DNA of 19,070 bases. It comes from Verrucomicrobiota bacterium (lineage in GTDB: Bacteria > Verrucomicrobiota > Verrucomicrobiia > Opitutales > Seribacteraceae). The translations under genes were made by a program, and so were the position numbers. The notes beneath the pieces are model-generated. The model was not told where the DNA came from, made no database searches, and saw only the letters and a list, made by a program, of their open reading frames with translations. Location of the stretch: positions 1 through 19,070 of the forward strand of contig JACNJI010000427.1 of NCBI GenBank assembly GCA_014382645.1. Reading direction: 5' to 3'. Positions 1 to 7,247 of the stretch are shown here, in pieces (position 1 is the first letter of the stretch; each line of letters starts with the position of its first letter).

Positions 1-161
1 TCAAGTGCATCAAGCCATAGACTATCGTTGGAATAGTCATACTGCAGATTCTCCGTCTCCGTCTGTTCTAAAACCAAGGTGCCGTCGTCCTCCTTCGCAA
101 AAACACACGCCGAGACATGGCTCACTCCGCAATTTACAATTGTTTTGCGGATTGGTTTCAC
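1..161 (-). CDS. pilM: PilM-like type IV pilus assembly ATPase, N-terminal fragment (cut by left edge)
   Basis: Only the first 53 codons lie in the window, read on the minus strand from a GTG at 159-161. The frame stays open to the left edge. The peptide begins with a short basic stretch, then TIVNCGVSHVSACVF, a beta-hairpin start like the first phosphate-binding strand of actin/FtsA-fold ATPases such as PilM. It continues with an EDDGTLVLEQ strand and a QYDYSND segment that I recall from PilM-like proteins of Opitutales. PilM is a cytoplasmic ATPase that links the inner-membrane pilus proteins PilN/PilO to the machinery. The gene starts about 50 bp after the stop of the secreted-protein gene at 214-897, on the same strand, so the two probably form an operon. 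No Shine-Dalgarno is visible before the GTG. The assignment rests on a short, remembered match, so it is moderate. Confidence 0.55.
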   Translation of the reverse strand, partial: MKPIRKTIVNCGVSHVSACVFAKEDDGTLVLEQTETENLQYDYSNDSLWLDAL

Positions 162-213
162 TCTAGGCTGGCTGAAAAAACTTTGTTCGGGTGCTTGTCG
201 AAAGAGGTTCTGA

Positions 214-897
214 TCAGAGCCCCGAAGCAGAAGAGCTTGGACCAATCTTTACTGCCGGTGCGTTTGACAAGTAGTTTGCGCTCACCAAATGAGCGGGCAG
301 CAATAAACCCTCGTTCGCCTTGGACTTCGATTGGGCAAATTCTTTGAATTTTTCGAGGATGCTTTCTTGGCGATGCTTTTCAAAAACTATTCCTTCCTTA
401 AATGCGATGGGCACCCCACCTAGGGTCATCTCCACGATATGACCGACCGGCTTAACTGTTCGATTAAAGCCATCTCGTTCTGCTAATTCGTTCGAGATAA
501 GGAAATGTAATTCCTTTCGAATGTTGTCTACCTTGAGAGTGATAATTTCGACGCTGGAATGGTAATAGTCATACAGGTCGGCCTCAATGAAGTCCCTTTT
601 CCGTTCCCTCTTGAATTTTTTTTCACGAGAATTATTGCGCAAGCAAATATAAAGATCCAACTTCACGTCATCTATGAAGTCCTCATTGAAAGCCTTTTCG
701 GGGTTGGGATGTTTTCTCGGAGTAAAACTGACTGTCACGGTGAACCATTTGCCGGTGCTCGTCTGCAGAGTAACGGCGTCTAGGGTAACAAGCTCGTCAG
801 GCTTTGGGAGTTTACCGAAGCCCGGGGCGGCAACAAGGCGGGAACAGAAGAAAATGATTCCTAGGACAAGGGATAGTATGTAATGTTGGGATTTCAT
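214..897 (-). CDS. Secreted protein of a pilus-type operon (Amuc_1102-like, tentative)
   Basis: This 227-residue protein has a clear N-terminal export signal: basic MKSQHY, a hydrophobic core at about residues 7-18, and small residues at about 22-24. The mature part is alternating beta-strand-like sequence (LVTLDAVTLQTSTGKWFTVTV, residues 36-56), then a charged segment (KKFKRERKRDF), then more strands up to about residue 170. The last 50 or so residues are Ser/Ala-rich and probably flexible. No enzyme motif is visible. The gene precedes a pilM-like gene on the same strand. In Verrucomicrobiota I recall a secreted Ig-like-fold protein (Amuc_1102 of Akkermansia) sitting next to a PilM homologue in a pilus/secretin cluster, and this protein fits in size, signal peptide and position. 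A periplasmic role in type IV pilus or type II-like secretion assembly is therefore inferred from context. A candidate promoter lies immediately upstream. Confidence 0.6.
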   Translation of the reverse strand: MKSQHYILSLVLGIIFFCSRLVAAPGFGKLPKPDELVTLDAVTLQTSTGKWFTVTVSFTPRKHPNPEKAFNEDFIDDVKLDLYICLRNNSREKKFKRERKRDFIEADLYDYYHSSVEIITLKVDNIRKELHFLISNELAERDGFNRTVKPVGHIVEMTLGGVPIAFKEGIVFEKHRQESILEKFKEFAQSKSKANEGLLLPAHLVSANYLSNAPAVKIGPSSSASGL

Positions 898-903
898 TAA
901 ACA

Positions 904-932
904 GTTGTAGATCGGAGATTTTCAAAATTCAA
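904..932 (-). promoter_or_regulatory. Candidate sigma-70 promoter for the secreted-protein/pilM operon
   Basis: On the minus strand TTGAAT (927-932) and TACAAC (904-909) are separated by exactly 17 bp, each matching four of six consensus bases. Transcription would begin roughly at the ATG of the secreted protein (897), giving a very short or leaderless mRNA. That agrees with the lack of a Shine-Dalgarno. The element is weak enough to occur by chance in AT-rich DNA. Confidence 0.3.
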
Positions 933-1012
933 CTTGATTTTTAATTCAATATAAATCTCGTGAGAGCAATACTTACTCATTCAATTTGTATTTTCCTCTA
1001 CAGTTAGCATCC

Positions 1013-1522
1013 ATGCAAAAAGTTCCATTTCGCATCTCTACGCTAGTATTTATTAGAAATGGCAAGGGGGAGTTACTTCTTCTAAAACGGTCTAGGGCTC
1101 CAAACCTCGGCAGGTGGAGCCCGATCGGCGGTAAACTAGATTTCTTCATAGGTGAATCTCCTTTCGAATGCGCCATTCGCGAAACCTTAGAGGAGACGGG
1201 CATGAAAATTGACGAAAAAGATCTAAGGCTATTCGCATACATCTCCGAAAAGAATTACGAAGGCTCTGGTCACTGGTTGATGTTTCTCTTCGATTGCCTT
1301 GCTTCGCTAAACGATTTGCCGCCCGATGGGCCCGAAGGCACATTCGCGTGGTTCGATCGTGAAGATGTTGATAATTTGACGATTCCAGAAACCGACCACC
1401 TTCTTGTGTGGCCAATTTATGACAAGAGACACGGCGAATTCGCCGCATTGCGAGCCGATTTTTCCGAGCCGGACTACCCGAAAATTTTAGTTGAATCCCC
1501 CCCCCTTGCCCCTCCACATTAG
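1013..1522 (+). CDS. Nudix hydrolase
   Basis: This is a 169-residue Nudix-fold pyrophosphohydrolase, a family that cleaves nucleoside diphosphate-linked compounds such as oxidised or non-canonical nucleotides. The Nudix box is recognisable as GGKLDFFIGESPFEC followed by AIRETLEETGM, with the REXXEEXG core at about residues 57-64. The loop between the first Gly and the Glu is two residues longer than the canonical G-X5-E, a variant I associate with a subfamily of MutT-like proteins. The N-terminal strand FRISTLVFIRNGKGELLLLK and WSPIGGK before the box are typical. The substrate cannot be read from sequence. I prefer the ATG at 1013 over an in-frame TTG at 986, because the domain begins right after 1013. 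A run of nine C at 1497-1505 falls in the last codons, so the exact C-terminus is sensitive to sequencing slips. The gene is followed on the same strand by the E2-like gene after 51 bp. Confidence 0.85.
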   Translation: MQKVPFRISTLVFIRNGKGELLLLKRSRAPNLGRWSPIGGKLDFFIGESPFECAIRETLEETGMKIDEKDLRLFAYISEKNYEGSGHWLMFLFDCLASLNDLPPDGPEGTFAWFDREDVDNLTIPETDHLLVWPIYDKRHGEFAALRADFSEPDYPKILVESPPLAPPH

Positions 1523-1573
1523 TAACTTATAACCTTTGACCGCACACTTGCGATTTACGCCTAAAAAAAAGAC

Positions 1574-2854
1574 ATGGAAGGCCTACACCACGACACCGTT
1601 ATCGAAGCACCTCCCTCAGTCTTTGGGGAAGAGAGCCCAAGCCCAGCTCCAGATAAAAAGGATGGGGAGGATCAAGAAAAACAAGAATGCGATACAGTCG
1701 ACAAATCATTAGATGATGCTCCGAAGACGGGCGAATCACCGCCGGAGGAAGGCAATTCAGATCATACGGTTTCCGGCGAGGACACAGAGTCGATCCCAGA
1801 AAAAACCGACGAGGAGCGAGAAGTGGAGGACGAGGCTTTAGTCTCGTCTTGGGATAACGCCTCTGCAGGGTCAGCTCTTGCAGAAGATGGCTCGGCGTCG
1901 ACCGCCTCCTGCGAAGAACCAACTCAGCTTACCGAGAAAACGGACAATGGGGAGGAGGGCGAGTCATCGTTTTGTGATGACTCGAAAGAGATAAACGAAT
2001 CGGCGTCGCCTATGCCCTTTAGCGATAAAGATCCTCATACCGATACATTAATCAAGTCCTTTGCTAAAGATAATGCAGATTCGACGGTTTCCAACGATGA
2101 AGAAACCTTATGTTCTGAGAAATCGGGGAATGATGATAAGCCTCAACTTCAAGAAAAGGTCATTCCCATTTCTCAGAGACGAGAGAATATTGCAGTTAGC
2201 CTGATCGAGTCAAAGACGCAGATTCCACATTTTTATCTCCAATGTGAAATCAATGTCGGTCCATTGCTCGATGCACGTATCGCAATAAACAAGAAATTTT
2301 CCAAACTGCCGCCCGACCTCGGGGGTTTTAAGGTTACGATAAACGATCTCGTTCTTAAAGCCAGTGCCGAAGCCATTAGTTGGGTGCCGGAGATCAATGC
2401 TTCCTGGGAAGGCGATCACATCAAACAGCATGGTGCGGTACATCTTGCCTTCAGTGTAGCCGTTGAGGATGGACTCATAACTCCGGTTATTCACAACGCC
2501 GAAACTAAACTTCTGCGTTCCCTGTCCGTCGAGACCAAGCAACTCATTTCAAAAGCACGCACCCAAAAGTTGTCGCCCGAGGAAATGAGTGGCTCGACCT
2601 TTACCGTAACCAACCTCGGAATGTATGGTGTCGATTTCTTCAGCGGTATCATTAATCCGCCAAATGCTGCCGTTCTTTCAGTTGGAGCGACTAAAACAAA
2701 ACCCATAGTAGACGACCTCGGAAGAATTGTTCCGGGTCGCCGGATGATGCTTGGGCTTAGTTGCGACCATCGAGTGGTTGACGGTGCAATCGGAGCATCT
2801 TATCTCAAAGCTCTCGCTGAAATATTGGAAAGTCCCACATTGATGCTAGTTTAG
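1574..2854 (+). CDS. 2-oxoacid dehydrogenase E2-type acyltransferase domain with acidic N-terminal tail, no lipoyl domain
   Basis: The 426-residue protein has two unlike halves. Residues from about 196 to the end form the catalytic domain of dihydrolipoamide acyltransferases: IPISQRRENIAVSLIESK, IPHFYLQCEINV, FKVTINDLVLKA, SFTVTNLGMYGVDFF-like segments, and the active-site motif CDHRVVDGA with His399 and Asp403. This is the trimeric CAT fold that moves acyl groups from lipoamide to CoA in pyruvate, 2-oxoglutarate or branched-chain dehydrogenases. Residues 1-195 are rich in Asp, Glu, Ser and Thr with few hydrophobics, and look disordered. There is no lipoyl domain (no DKA/DKS-type lipoylation site) and no recognisable peripheral-subunit-binding domain. 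Three degenerate repeats of the form S-T-V-S-x-x-E...E-K-x-x-x-D lie near residues 62-82, 105-129 and 166-188. No E1 or E3 gene is nearby. The acyl substrate is unknown. The catalytic call is firm, but the role in a normal complex is doubtful. Confidence 0.82.
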   Translation: MEGLHHDTVIEAPPSVFGEESPSPAPDKKDGEDQEKQECDTVDKSLDDAPKTGESPPEEGNSDHTVSGEDTESIPEKTDEEREVEDEALVSSWDNASAGSALAEDGSASTASCEEPTQLTEKTDNGEEGESSFCDDSKEINESASPMPFSDKDPHTDTLIKSFAKDNADSTVSNDEETLCSEKSGNDDKPQLQEKVIPISQRRENIAVSLIESKTQIPHFYLQCEINVGPLLDARIAINKKFSKLPPDLGGFKVTINDLVLKASAEAISWVPEINASWEGDHIKQHGAVHLAFSVAVEDGLITPVIHNAETKLLRSLSVETKQLISKARTQKLSPEEMSGSTFTVTNLGMYGVDFFSGIINPPNAAVLSVGATKTKPIVDDLGRIVPGRRMMLGLSCDHRVVDGAIGASYLKALAEILESPTLMLV

Positions 2855-2871
2855 GTAATCTTTGCTTGAAT

Positions 2872-2900
2872 TGCTTTCTCTGGCAAGAGGCAGTTATTTT
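2872..2900. terminator. Weak stem-loop between convergent genes
   Basis: TGC and CTCT on the left pair with AGAG and GCA on the right around a GGCA loop, with a three-T bulge, followed on the plus strand by GTTATTTTT. It lies in the 55-bp gap between the stops of the E2-like gene (plus) and the phosphohexomutase gene (minus), where a terminator is expected. The stem is short and interrupted. Confidence 0.35.
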
Positions 2901-2909
2901 TCATTCCGA

Positions 2910-4934
2910 TCACGATTGGCTTTGTTCTTCGCCGTTGTCTTTACTTCCGGACTCCACTTCGCCGCGTTCATGGGCATCCCTATTTGCCCAGTCTGCCAAA
3001 GACTTTAGTTTTTCTCCGACTTCTGACTTAGCCGCAGAAAGACCATTCCCTCCAACGACCTTAGATTGACCAAACAGGTAGTACTTTATCTTGGGTTCGG
3101 TACCACTGGCTCTAACGGCAATTGAAAAACCATCTTCAAGTTCGAAGATAAAAAAGTTTTCGACCGGTACGGGTTTGCCTTCTTCGTCAAGATAACCCGG
3201 TTTTCCAAAATTTCTTACTTTTTTTACGATAATATCGGTGATCTTTGTAGGTTCATTTTTGGAATATGAGTCAATTATTTTTTTAATTATTGCAGCACCC
3301 TTTACCCCTTCAAAATAAAGATTAACTGTTTGTTCTTCGAAATAGCCGTACTTAAGATATAAATATTCTAGGTATTCCAATGCTGATGACTTCGTAAGTT
3401 CTAGGTGGGCAAGTAGTTCTGCACAGGCTAGGGCCGCTGCGTTTCCGTCTTTATCTCGAACAATATCCAAGGGCAAATACCCAAAACTTTCTTCTGCTGC
3501 AAAAACGGTGAACGTCGAGTACCTTTGGAGTATTTCTGCCCTTGTGTGAAAATCTGTGTTGTCGTAATCCCAAGCAATACCTTCATTTTCTCGCAAGGCC
3601 GTGGTGGCAACATCCTCATAATCACCAATTTTTTCAGATATCCATTTGAAGCCGGTGAGGGTGTTAACACAACGGATTCCGTTTTTAAGTGCAATTGCCT
3701 CCATCATAGGACTTGTCACGAAAGTTTTGAGAATGACGGCATTCGGGGATCCCGCCTCCGGAAGCACTCCCAGTTTCTTTAGCTTAGAGATTCGATATTC
3801 CGCCAACATACACCCAACTTGATTTCCGGTAAGACACTCAAACCGATCCTTCCCGTTAAAAACCGCTACACCAATTCGGTCCCCATCCGGATCACTGGCT
3901 ATCACGGCTTTGGCCTTAATTTTATGCGCCAAGGATATCCCCTGTTTTAGGGCCTCGGGGTTTTCGGGATTTGGCGACTTTACCGTAGAAAAGTTGGGAT
4001 CCGGACTCGCTTGCTCGTCTACTGAAGCCACCTCCACTCCGTGATCCCAAAGAGATGGAATCGCAGCGATCCCGCCAGTTCCGTGAATGGGCGTAAAAAC
4101 AATTTTAGGGCAATGTTCCTTGAGTAGTTCTGCGTCAAGAACGGCCTCCTCGAGAGCAGCGCGATAAGCGAGGTCGTCGCCCGCGGGAAGGACGGTAAAG
4201 GGGGGGCTTTCGGCTTCGCCAGCTGAAACAACCAATGGGACCGTGTCTTGAAGCGTTAGCTTGGAATACCGATCTACAATTGCTCCCGCATGCGGCGGTA
4301 CAACTTGAGCGCCATCGACAAAATAAGCCTTAAACCCATTGTCGTGAGGTGGATTGTGGCTGGCCGTAATGACAATACCTGCATGTGCATACCTCAGTCG
4401 TACGGTAAAGCTGAGTTGAGGCGTAGAGCGCGGTCCGTCGAACACCATAGCGTAGCCACCCAAAGCACTCCACGTTGAAGCCGCCAACTCACAAAAGTGA
4501 CGTGAAAAATGACGTACGTCGTGGGCAATAACAATTCGAGGAACATCCAAAACTCCCTCCGATGCCATCCATGTGCTAATATAACCGTGCAGTGCCATCG
4601 TTGCTCGCACCACGGTATAATCGTTCAAAGTGTTCGAACCGACTGCAGCATGCTCCGGACTGGATTTGCCTTTGGTTTCCCCACGCTCGGCGCTGGTTAG
4701 TACTCGACCGATAGTACGGCCTCGAATTCCGCCTGTACCAAATGCCAGATTCTTGTGAAACCTATCGTTGATTTCGGTCCATTCTCCGGCATTTATCAAT
4801 TGTTCTATTGAGCGAGAAGCCCAATCGCTCAACCGTTCGGTGCTCAACCAAGACCGGAGGTTGTTTGCTGCCGCATCCATGAGCTCTCCGGATGTAAGAG
4901 CCTTGTCTATCGTTTGGGTAAGTGCTTCGTCCAT
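2910..4934 (-). CDS. Phosphoglucomutase/phosphomannomutase family (alpha-D-phosphohexomutase), long form
   Basis: This 674-residue enzyme of the alpha-D-phosphohexomutase superfamily interconverts hexose 1- and 6-phosphates, feeding nucleotide-sugar and polysaccharide synthesis. All four superfamily signatures are present in order: the phosphoserine loop TASHNPPHDNGFK (Ser192), the metal loop DPDGDR (348-353), the sugar-recognition loop AEESFGY (480-486), and the phosphate-binding loop RASGTEPK (608-615). The N-terminal FGTGGIRGRTIG is typical of the PGM2-like/PgcA branch. The protein is longer than the usual 560-600 residues. The extra length comes from a Ser/Gly segment near 85-100, loops in the middle, and an acidic Ser/Glu-rich tail from about 655. 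Substrate preference (glucose or mannose) cannot be read directly. It is the last gene of a minus-strand run that starts with kdsD, which suits a role in envelope sugar supply. The ATG at 4934 has no Shine-Dalgarno. Confidence 0.92.
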   Translation of the reverse strand: MDEALTQTIDKALTSGELMDAAANNLRSWLSTERLSDWASRSIEQLINAGEWTEINDRFHKNLAFGTGGIRGRTIGRVLTSAERGETKGKSSPEHAAVGSNTLNDYTVVRATMALHGYISTWMASEGVLDVPRIVIAHDVRHFSRHFCELAASTWSALGGYAMVFDGPRSTPQLSFTVRLRYAHAGIVITASHNPPHDNGFKAYFVDGAQVVPPHAGAIVDRYSKLTLQDTVPLVVSAGEAESPPFTVLPAGDDLAYRAALEEAVLDAELLKEHCPKIVFTPIHGTGGIAAIPSLWDHGVEVASVDEQASPDPNFSTVKSPNPENPEALKQGISLAHKIKAKAVIASDPDGDRIGVAVFNGKDRFECLTGNQVGCMLAEYRISKLKKLGVLPEAGSPNAVILKTFVTSPMMEAIALKNGIRCVNTLTGFKWISEKIGDYEDVATTALRENEGIAWDYDNTDFHTRAEILQRYSTFTVFAAEESFGYLPLDIVRDKDGNAAALACAELLAHLELTKSSALEYLEYLYLKYGYFEEQTVNLYFEGVKGAAIIKKIIDSYSKNEPTKITDIIVKKVRNFGKPGYLDEEGKPVPVENFFIFELEDGFSIAVRASGTEPKIKYYLFGQSKVVGGNGLSAAKSEVGEKLKSLADWANRDAHERGEVESGSKDNGEEQSQS

Positions 4935-4989
4935 AATTGAGTCTGTTGTCGCTTCTGGTTGCGAGGATGAATGAAAAAAGAGAGACTAG

Positions 4990-5556
4990 CTAGGGGCGTA
5001 TGCCCTTCGGGTCAAGCATTGGGAATAGATGCTTTTGGGCGAGAATTAAGCTCTGCTGCAAGCCGAACCCTTTTCTGCGGCGATGCCAGCTTTCGCTAAA
5101 CTCCGAAGATGAGGTTTGAAAAGTTGTAGAAACCTCACATTCATAACACCCCTCATCAATTCCCGAACGGCGAGCCCAATTGCGAGCACGAACAAACAGA
5201 GCGACGTAGGAAGATGAGGAAGGATCTTCGCCTGTAGCATTCTTTATAGATGCAAACCCTTCCCGCCGCGAGGTTTCAAGGACAAGTGGGTTTGAGGCCA
5301 AAAGTAAATCGCTATATTCGATAACCGCATGTTTGCCTTCTTTCATGTAAAATAGCCCCACTTTTTCGAAAGGAGTGTTCCTGGAAATCCACCCTTTGGG
5401 CCTTCGTAATCTAGGTGCGAACCTTCCCGCCCGCCACACTAAAGACAGCCACGCGACCAGAGGAAATAGCTTGTTCGTACCGCTTGAAAAAGCTGCAAAA
5501 AAAACGAAAAGTCTTCGAGTCTCTTTAGGTGTTTCATCAAATTCTTCGTCTTTCAC
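4990..5556 (-). CDS. Unknown protein coupled to the FtsB-like gene
   Basis: I do not recognise this 188-residue protein. It starts with GTG at 5554-5556, overlapping the TGA of the upstream FtsB-like gene by four bases (GTGA), so the two are probably translationally coupled. The N-terminus is acidic, then residues 16-42 are hydrophobic (LFVFFAAF, then LFPLVAWLSLVW), possibly one membrane-associated segment but broken by SSGTNK. The rest is soluble and basic in places (RFAPRLRRPK, RRRKGFG). Two cysteines sit close together (CYEC, residues 137-140). No catalytic motif stands out. The gene lies between a division-protein homologue and a phosphohexomutase, so an envelope or division role is possible but only by position. 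Parts of the C-terminal half look low in conserved character, so an undetected frameshift cannot be excluded. Confidence 0.55.
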   Translation of the reverse strand: MKDEEFDETPKETRRLFVFFAAFSSGTNKLFPLVAWLSLVWRAGRFAPRLRRPKGWISRNTPFEKVGLFYMKEGKHAVIEYSDLLLASNPLVLETSRREGFASIKNATGEDPSSSSYVALFVRARNWARRSGIDEGCYECEVSTTFQTSSSEFSESWHRRRKGFGLQQSLILAQKHLFPMLDPKGIRP

Positions 5557-5861
5557 GGTTCCGCACTTTCATCAGTCAAGTTGGCCTCCTCTTTGGGAAA
5601 ACGAAAATTTAGTTCGCCACGCTTTCCATAACCAAGTTCTTTGCGGGCCATTGCATTTTGAAAGTCTGGATCACGCCGCAGGCGGTCTAGAAAAGCACCA
5701 TGTTCTTCCACTTCCTTTCTTAACTCCAACAATTCGTTCTCCAGAGTTGCCCTGCGTGTCTTCCAGTGCTCACTTTCCTCATGGGCGTCCTTTAAGCTCA
5801 AACCCAAGAACACCATCGCCACTATCGCGGCCATCGACAATATTCCAAAAACAATTCGCAT
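5553..5861 (-). CDS. FtsB/DivIC-like septum formation initiator family protein
   Basis: This is a 102-residue bitopic membrane protein. Residues 1-20 (MRIVFGILSMAAIVAMVFLG) form one transmembrane helix. They are followed by a coiled coil of about 40 residues with heptad leucines and many charges (RRATLENELLELRKEVEE). A short segment DPDFQNAMARKELGYGKRGE then matches the end of the FtsB/DivIC domain, where a conserved 'ARKELGY-x-x-x-GE' pattern precedes a beta-strand (LNFRF). Family members bind FtsL and FtsQ and help activate septal peptidoglycan synthesis at the division site. I chose the ATG at 5861 over an in-frame TTG at 5867. The gene lies downstream of kdsD on the same strand (gap 73 bp) and overlaps the unknown gene after it. 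The family call rests on architecture and the C-terminal motif. Confidence 0.78.
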   Translation of the reverse strand: MRIVFGILSMAAIVAMVFLGLSLKDAHEESEHWKTRRATLENELLELRKEVEEHGAFLDRLRRDPDFQNAMARKELGYGKRGELNFRFPKEEANLTDESAEP

Positions 5862-5934
5862 GGGCAATTTGAGCTAAACTTTAACCCGCTGGCGGTAAAG
5901 CATTTTGCGATTATTTCGGAAGTTATCCTTTTGA

Positions 5935-6918
5935 TTACCGTTCATCAGGGGTGTAAATGTCATGAAGGCGCAAAAGCCCCAACAAGGAACCGTCCTCGGG
6001 GGCCACAACGGGCAGTACCGCTATTTGCGAGGGACGTTCTTCCATTATGCGTAAAGCCGCGCCAATGGAAACACCTGGCTCCACAACAACCGGGTCAGTA
6101 CTCATCAATGCCGATGCCTTAAGGGAAAGAATGTCTTCTTGTTCCCGTAACGCACGGCGGAGGTCTCCGTCGGTTATAAGTCCCAAAAGCCTACCATCAC
6201 GCATAACACAGGCAGCGCCTAGGGGATATTCGGTCATCGCGATCACGAGATTTCTTAAAGATGTGTCCTCTTCGCAACATGCGACTTTCTCCATTGGATG
6301 CATAAGGTCATTCACGGAAAGCGACCAACTCCGCCCTAGCTGTCCTCCTGGATGGGTGTGAGCATAATCCTCCTCTGTAAAACCTCGCTTTTGCATGAGA
6401 GATGAAGCAAGAGCATCTCCCAGTGCTGCCGTTACGACAAAACTGGCGGTAGGCACAATGCCCAATGGATCAGCCTCACGGGAAACAGAGGCATCTAGGA
6501 CTACATCCATTTTTTGACCCAGTGCCCCATCGAGATTTCCTAAAATTCCCACAAGAGAGGAACTTCGATCCCGCAAGATGGGAACCAGTGCCAACAGTTC
6601 ACTTGTGGAACCGCTGTTAGAAAGAAATATCGTCGGATTTCCGGATTGATGCACACCTAGATCCCCGTGAACGGCTTCTGCAGCATGCATAAATACAGCA
6701 GGTGAACCAGTACTGCAAAAAGTAGCCGCAATTTTGCGCCCGACATGACCCGATTTTCCCAATCCCGCAACGACAATTTTTCCGTCAGGTACATCCAAAA
6801 TATCTACTGCCCGCACAAAGTTGGCATCGAGGCGTTCGGCCGCAAGTTTAATTGCCGCAGATTCTGTTTCAAGAACTGCACGGGCGTTCATAATTTCAGG
6901 TATATGGTCTGGTATCAT
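5935..6918 (-). CDS. kdsD: Arabinose-5-phosphate isomerase (KdsD/KpsF/GutQ family)
   Basis: The enzyme interconverts D-ribulose 5-phosphate and D-arabinose 5-phosphate in the cytoplasm, the first step towards Kdo for lipopolysaccharide. The 327 residues match the family length and layout. An N-terminal SIS domain carries VAGLGKSGHVGRKIAATF (49-67, Lys55), HAAEAVHGDLG (78-88) and the phosphate loop SNSGSTSE (100-107). The linker holds the family-specific HTHPGGQLGR (187-196), and two CBS domains follow at about 203-258 and 267-325 (LMHPM and LMSTDP starts, LITDGDLRR). All known key residues appear present. It heads a minus-strand cluster with the FtsB-like, unknown and phosphohexomutase genes. 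Its presence implies a Gram-negative envelope. No Kdo-8-phosphate synthase or transferase gene is in the window. The ATG at 6918 is preceded by TATAAA-like sequence only about 9 bp away and by no Shine-Dalgarno. Confidence 0.93.
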   Translation of the reverse strand: MIPDHIPEIMNARAVLETESAAIKLAAERLDANFVRAVDILDVPDGKIVVAGLGKSGHVGRKIAATFCSTGSPAVFMHAAEAVHGDLGVHQSGNPTIFLSNSGSTSELLALVPILRDRSSSLVGILGNLDGALGQKMDVVLDASVSREADPLGIVPTASFVVTAALGDALASSLMQKRGFTEEDYAHTHPGGQLGRSWSLSVNDLMHPMEKVACCEEDTSLRNLVIAMTEYPLGAACVMRDGRLLGLITDGDLRRALREQEDILSLKASALMSTDPVVVEPGVSIGAALRIMEERPSQIAVLPVVAPEDGSLLGLLRLHDIYTPDER

Positions 6919-7247
6919 TTCGAGATTTTATAATCGATAATTGTGTTCAAATTATGCCCAGAGGGCGAGGCTTGAAAACCTTACCGCAAGTTGAAGAAGC
7001 CATTTGTTTCTCTAACACTTCATGTTTTCCATAGCGTGTCGGGTGGATTCGTTGGATATTGCATTCAAAGCTTATTTTGCTTTCTGTTCCAAAAGAAGAG
7101 CATCCAAAGTCTTGACTATTTCCATTTTGTTCATCTCTAACTATCTAAATTCATGTTTCTCGAGCAATTCTAGGCAAACTCCGATTCCTTTCTTACAAGA
7201 AAAGTTTTTGCTTTGGTGTATTTTAAAACCAAAATGTTCAGTTTTCA
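6919..7247. other. Intergenic region between divergent kdsD and the RelE-like gene
   Basis: About 330 bp, AT-rich, with no gene I can support. A frame encoding 81 residues at 7022-7267 has Phe/Cys/Ser-rich, non-conserved-looking sequence and runs into the RelE-like gene, so I treat it as chance. The region should carry promoters for both flanking genes. I found no convincing paired -35/-10 elements, only a TATAAA on the minus strand at 6927-6932. Confidence 0.5.

Noticed and set aside
5046..5240. Hydrophobic 64-codon minus-strand frame inside the unknown gene, as an alternative membrane protein
   Set aside because: It lies wholly within the longer coupled frame, has no plausible start signal, and shows no recognisable family. 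It is kept only as a hint that the unknown gene's C-terminal half should be checked for a frameshift.
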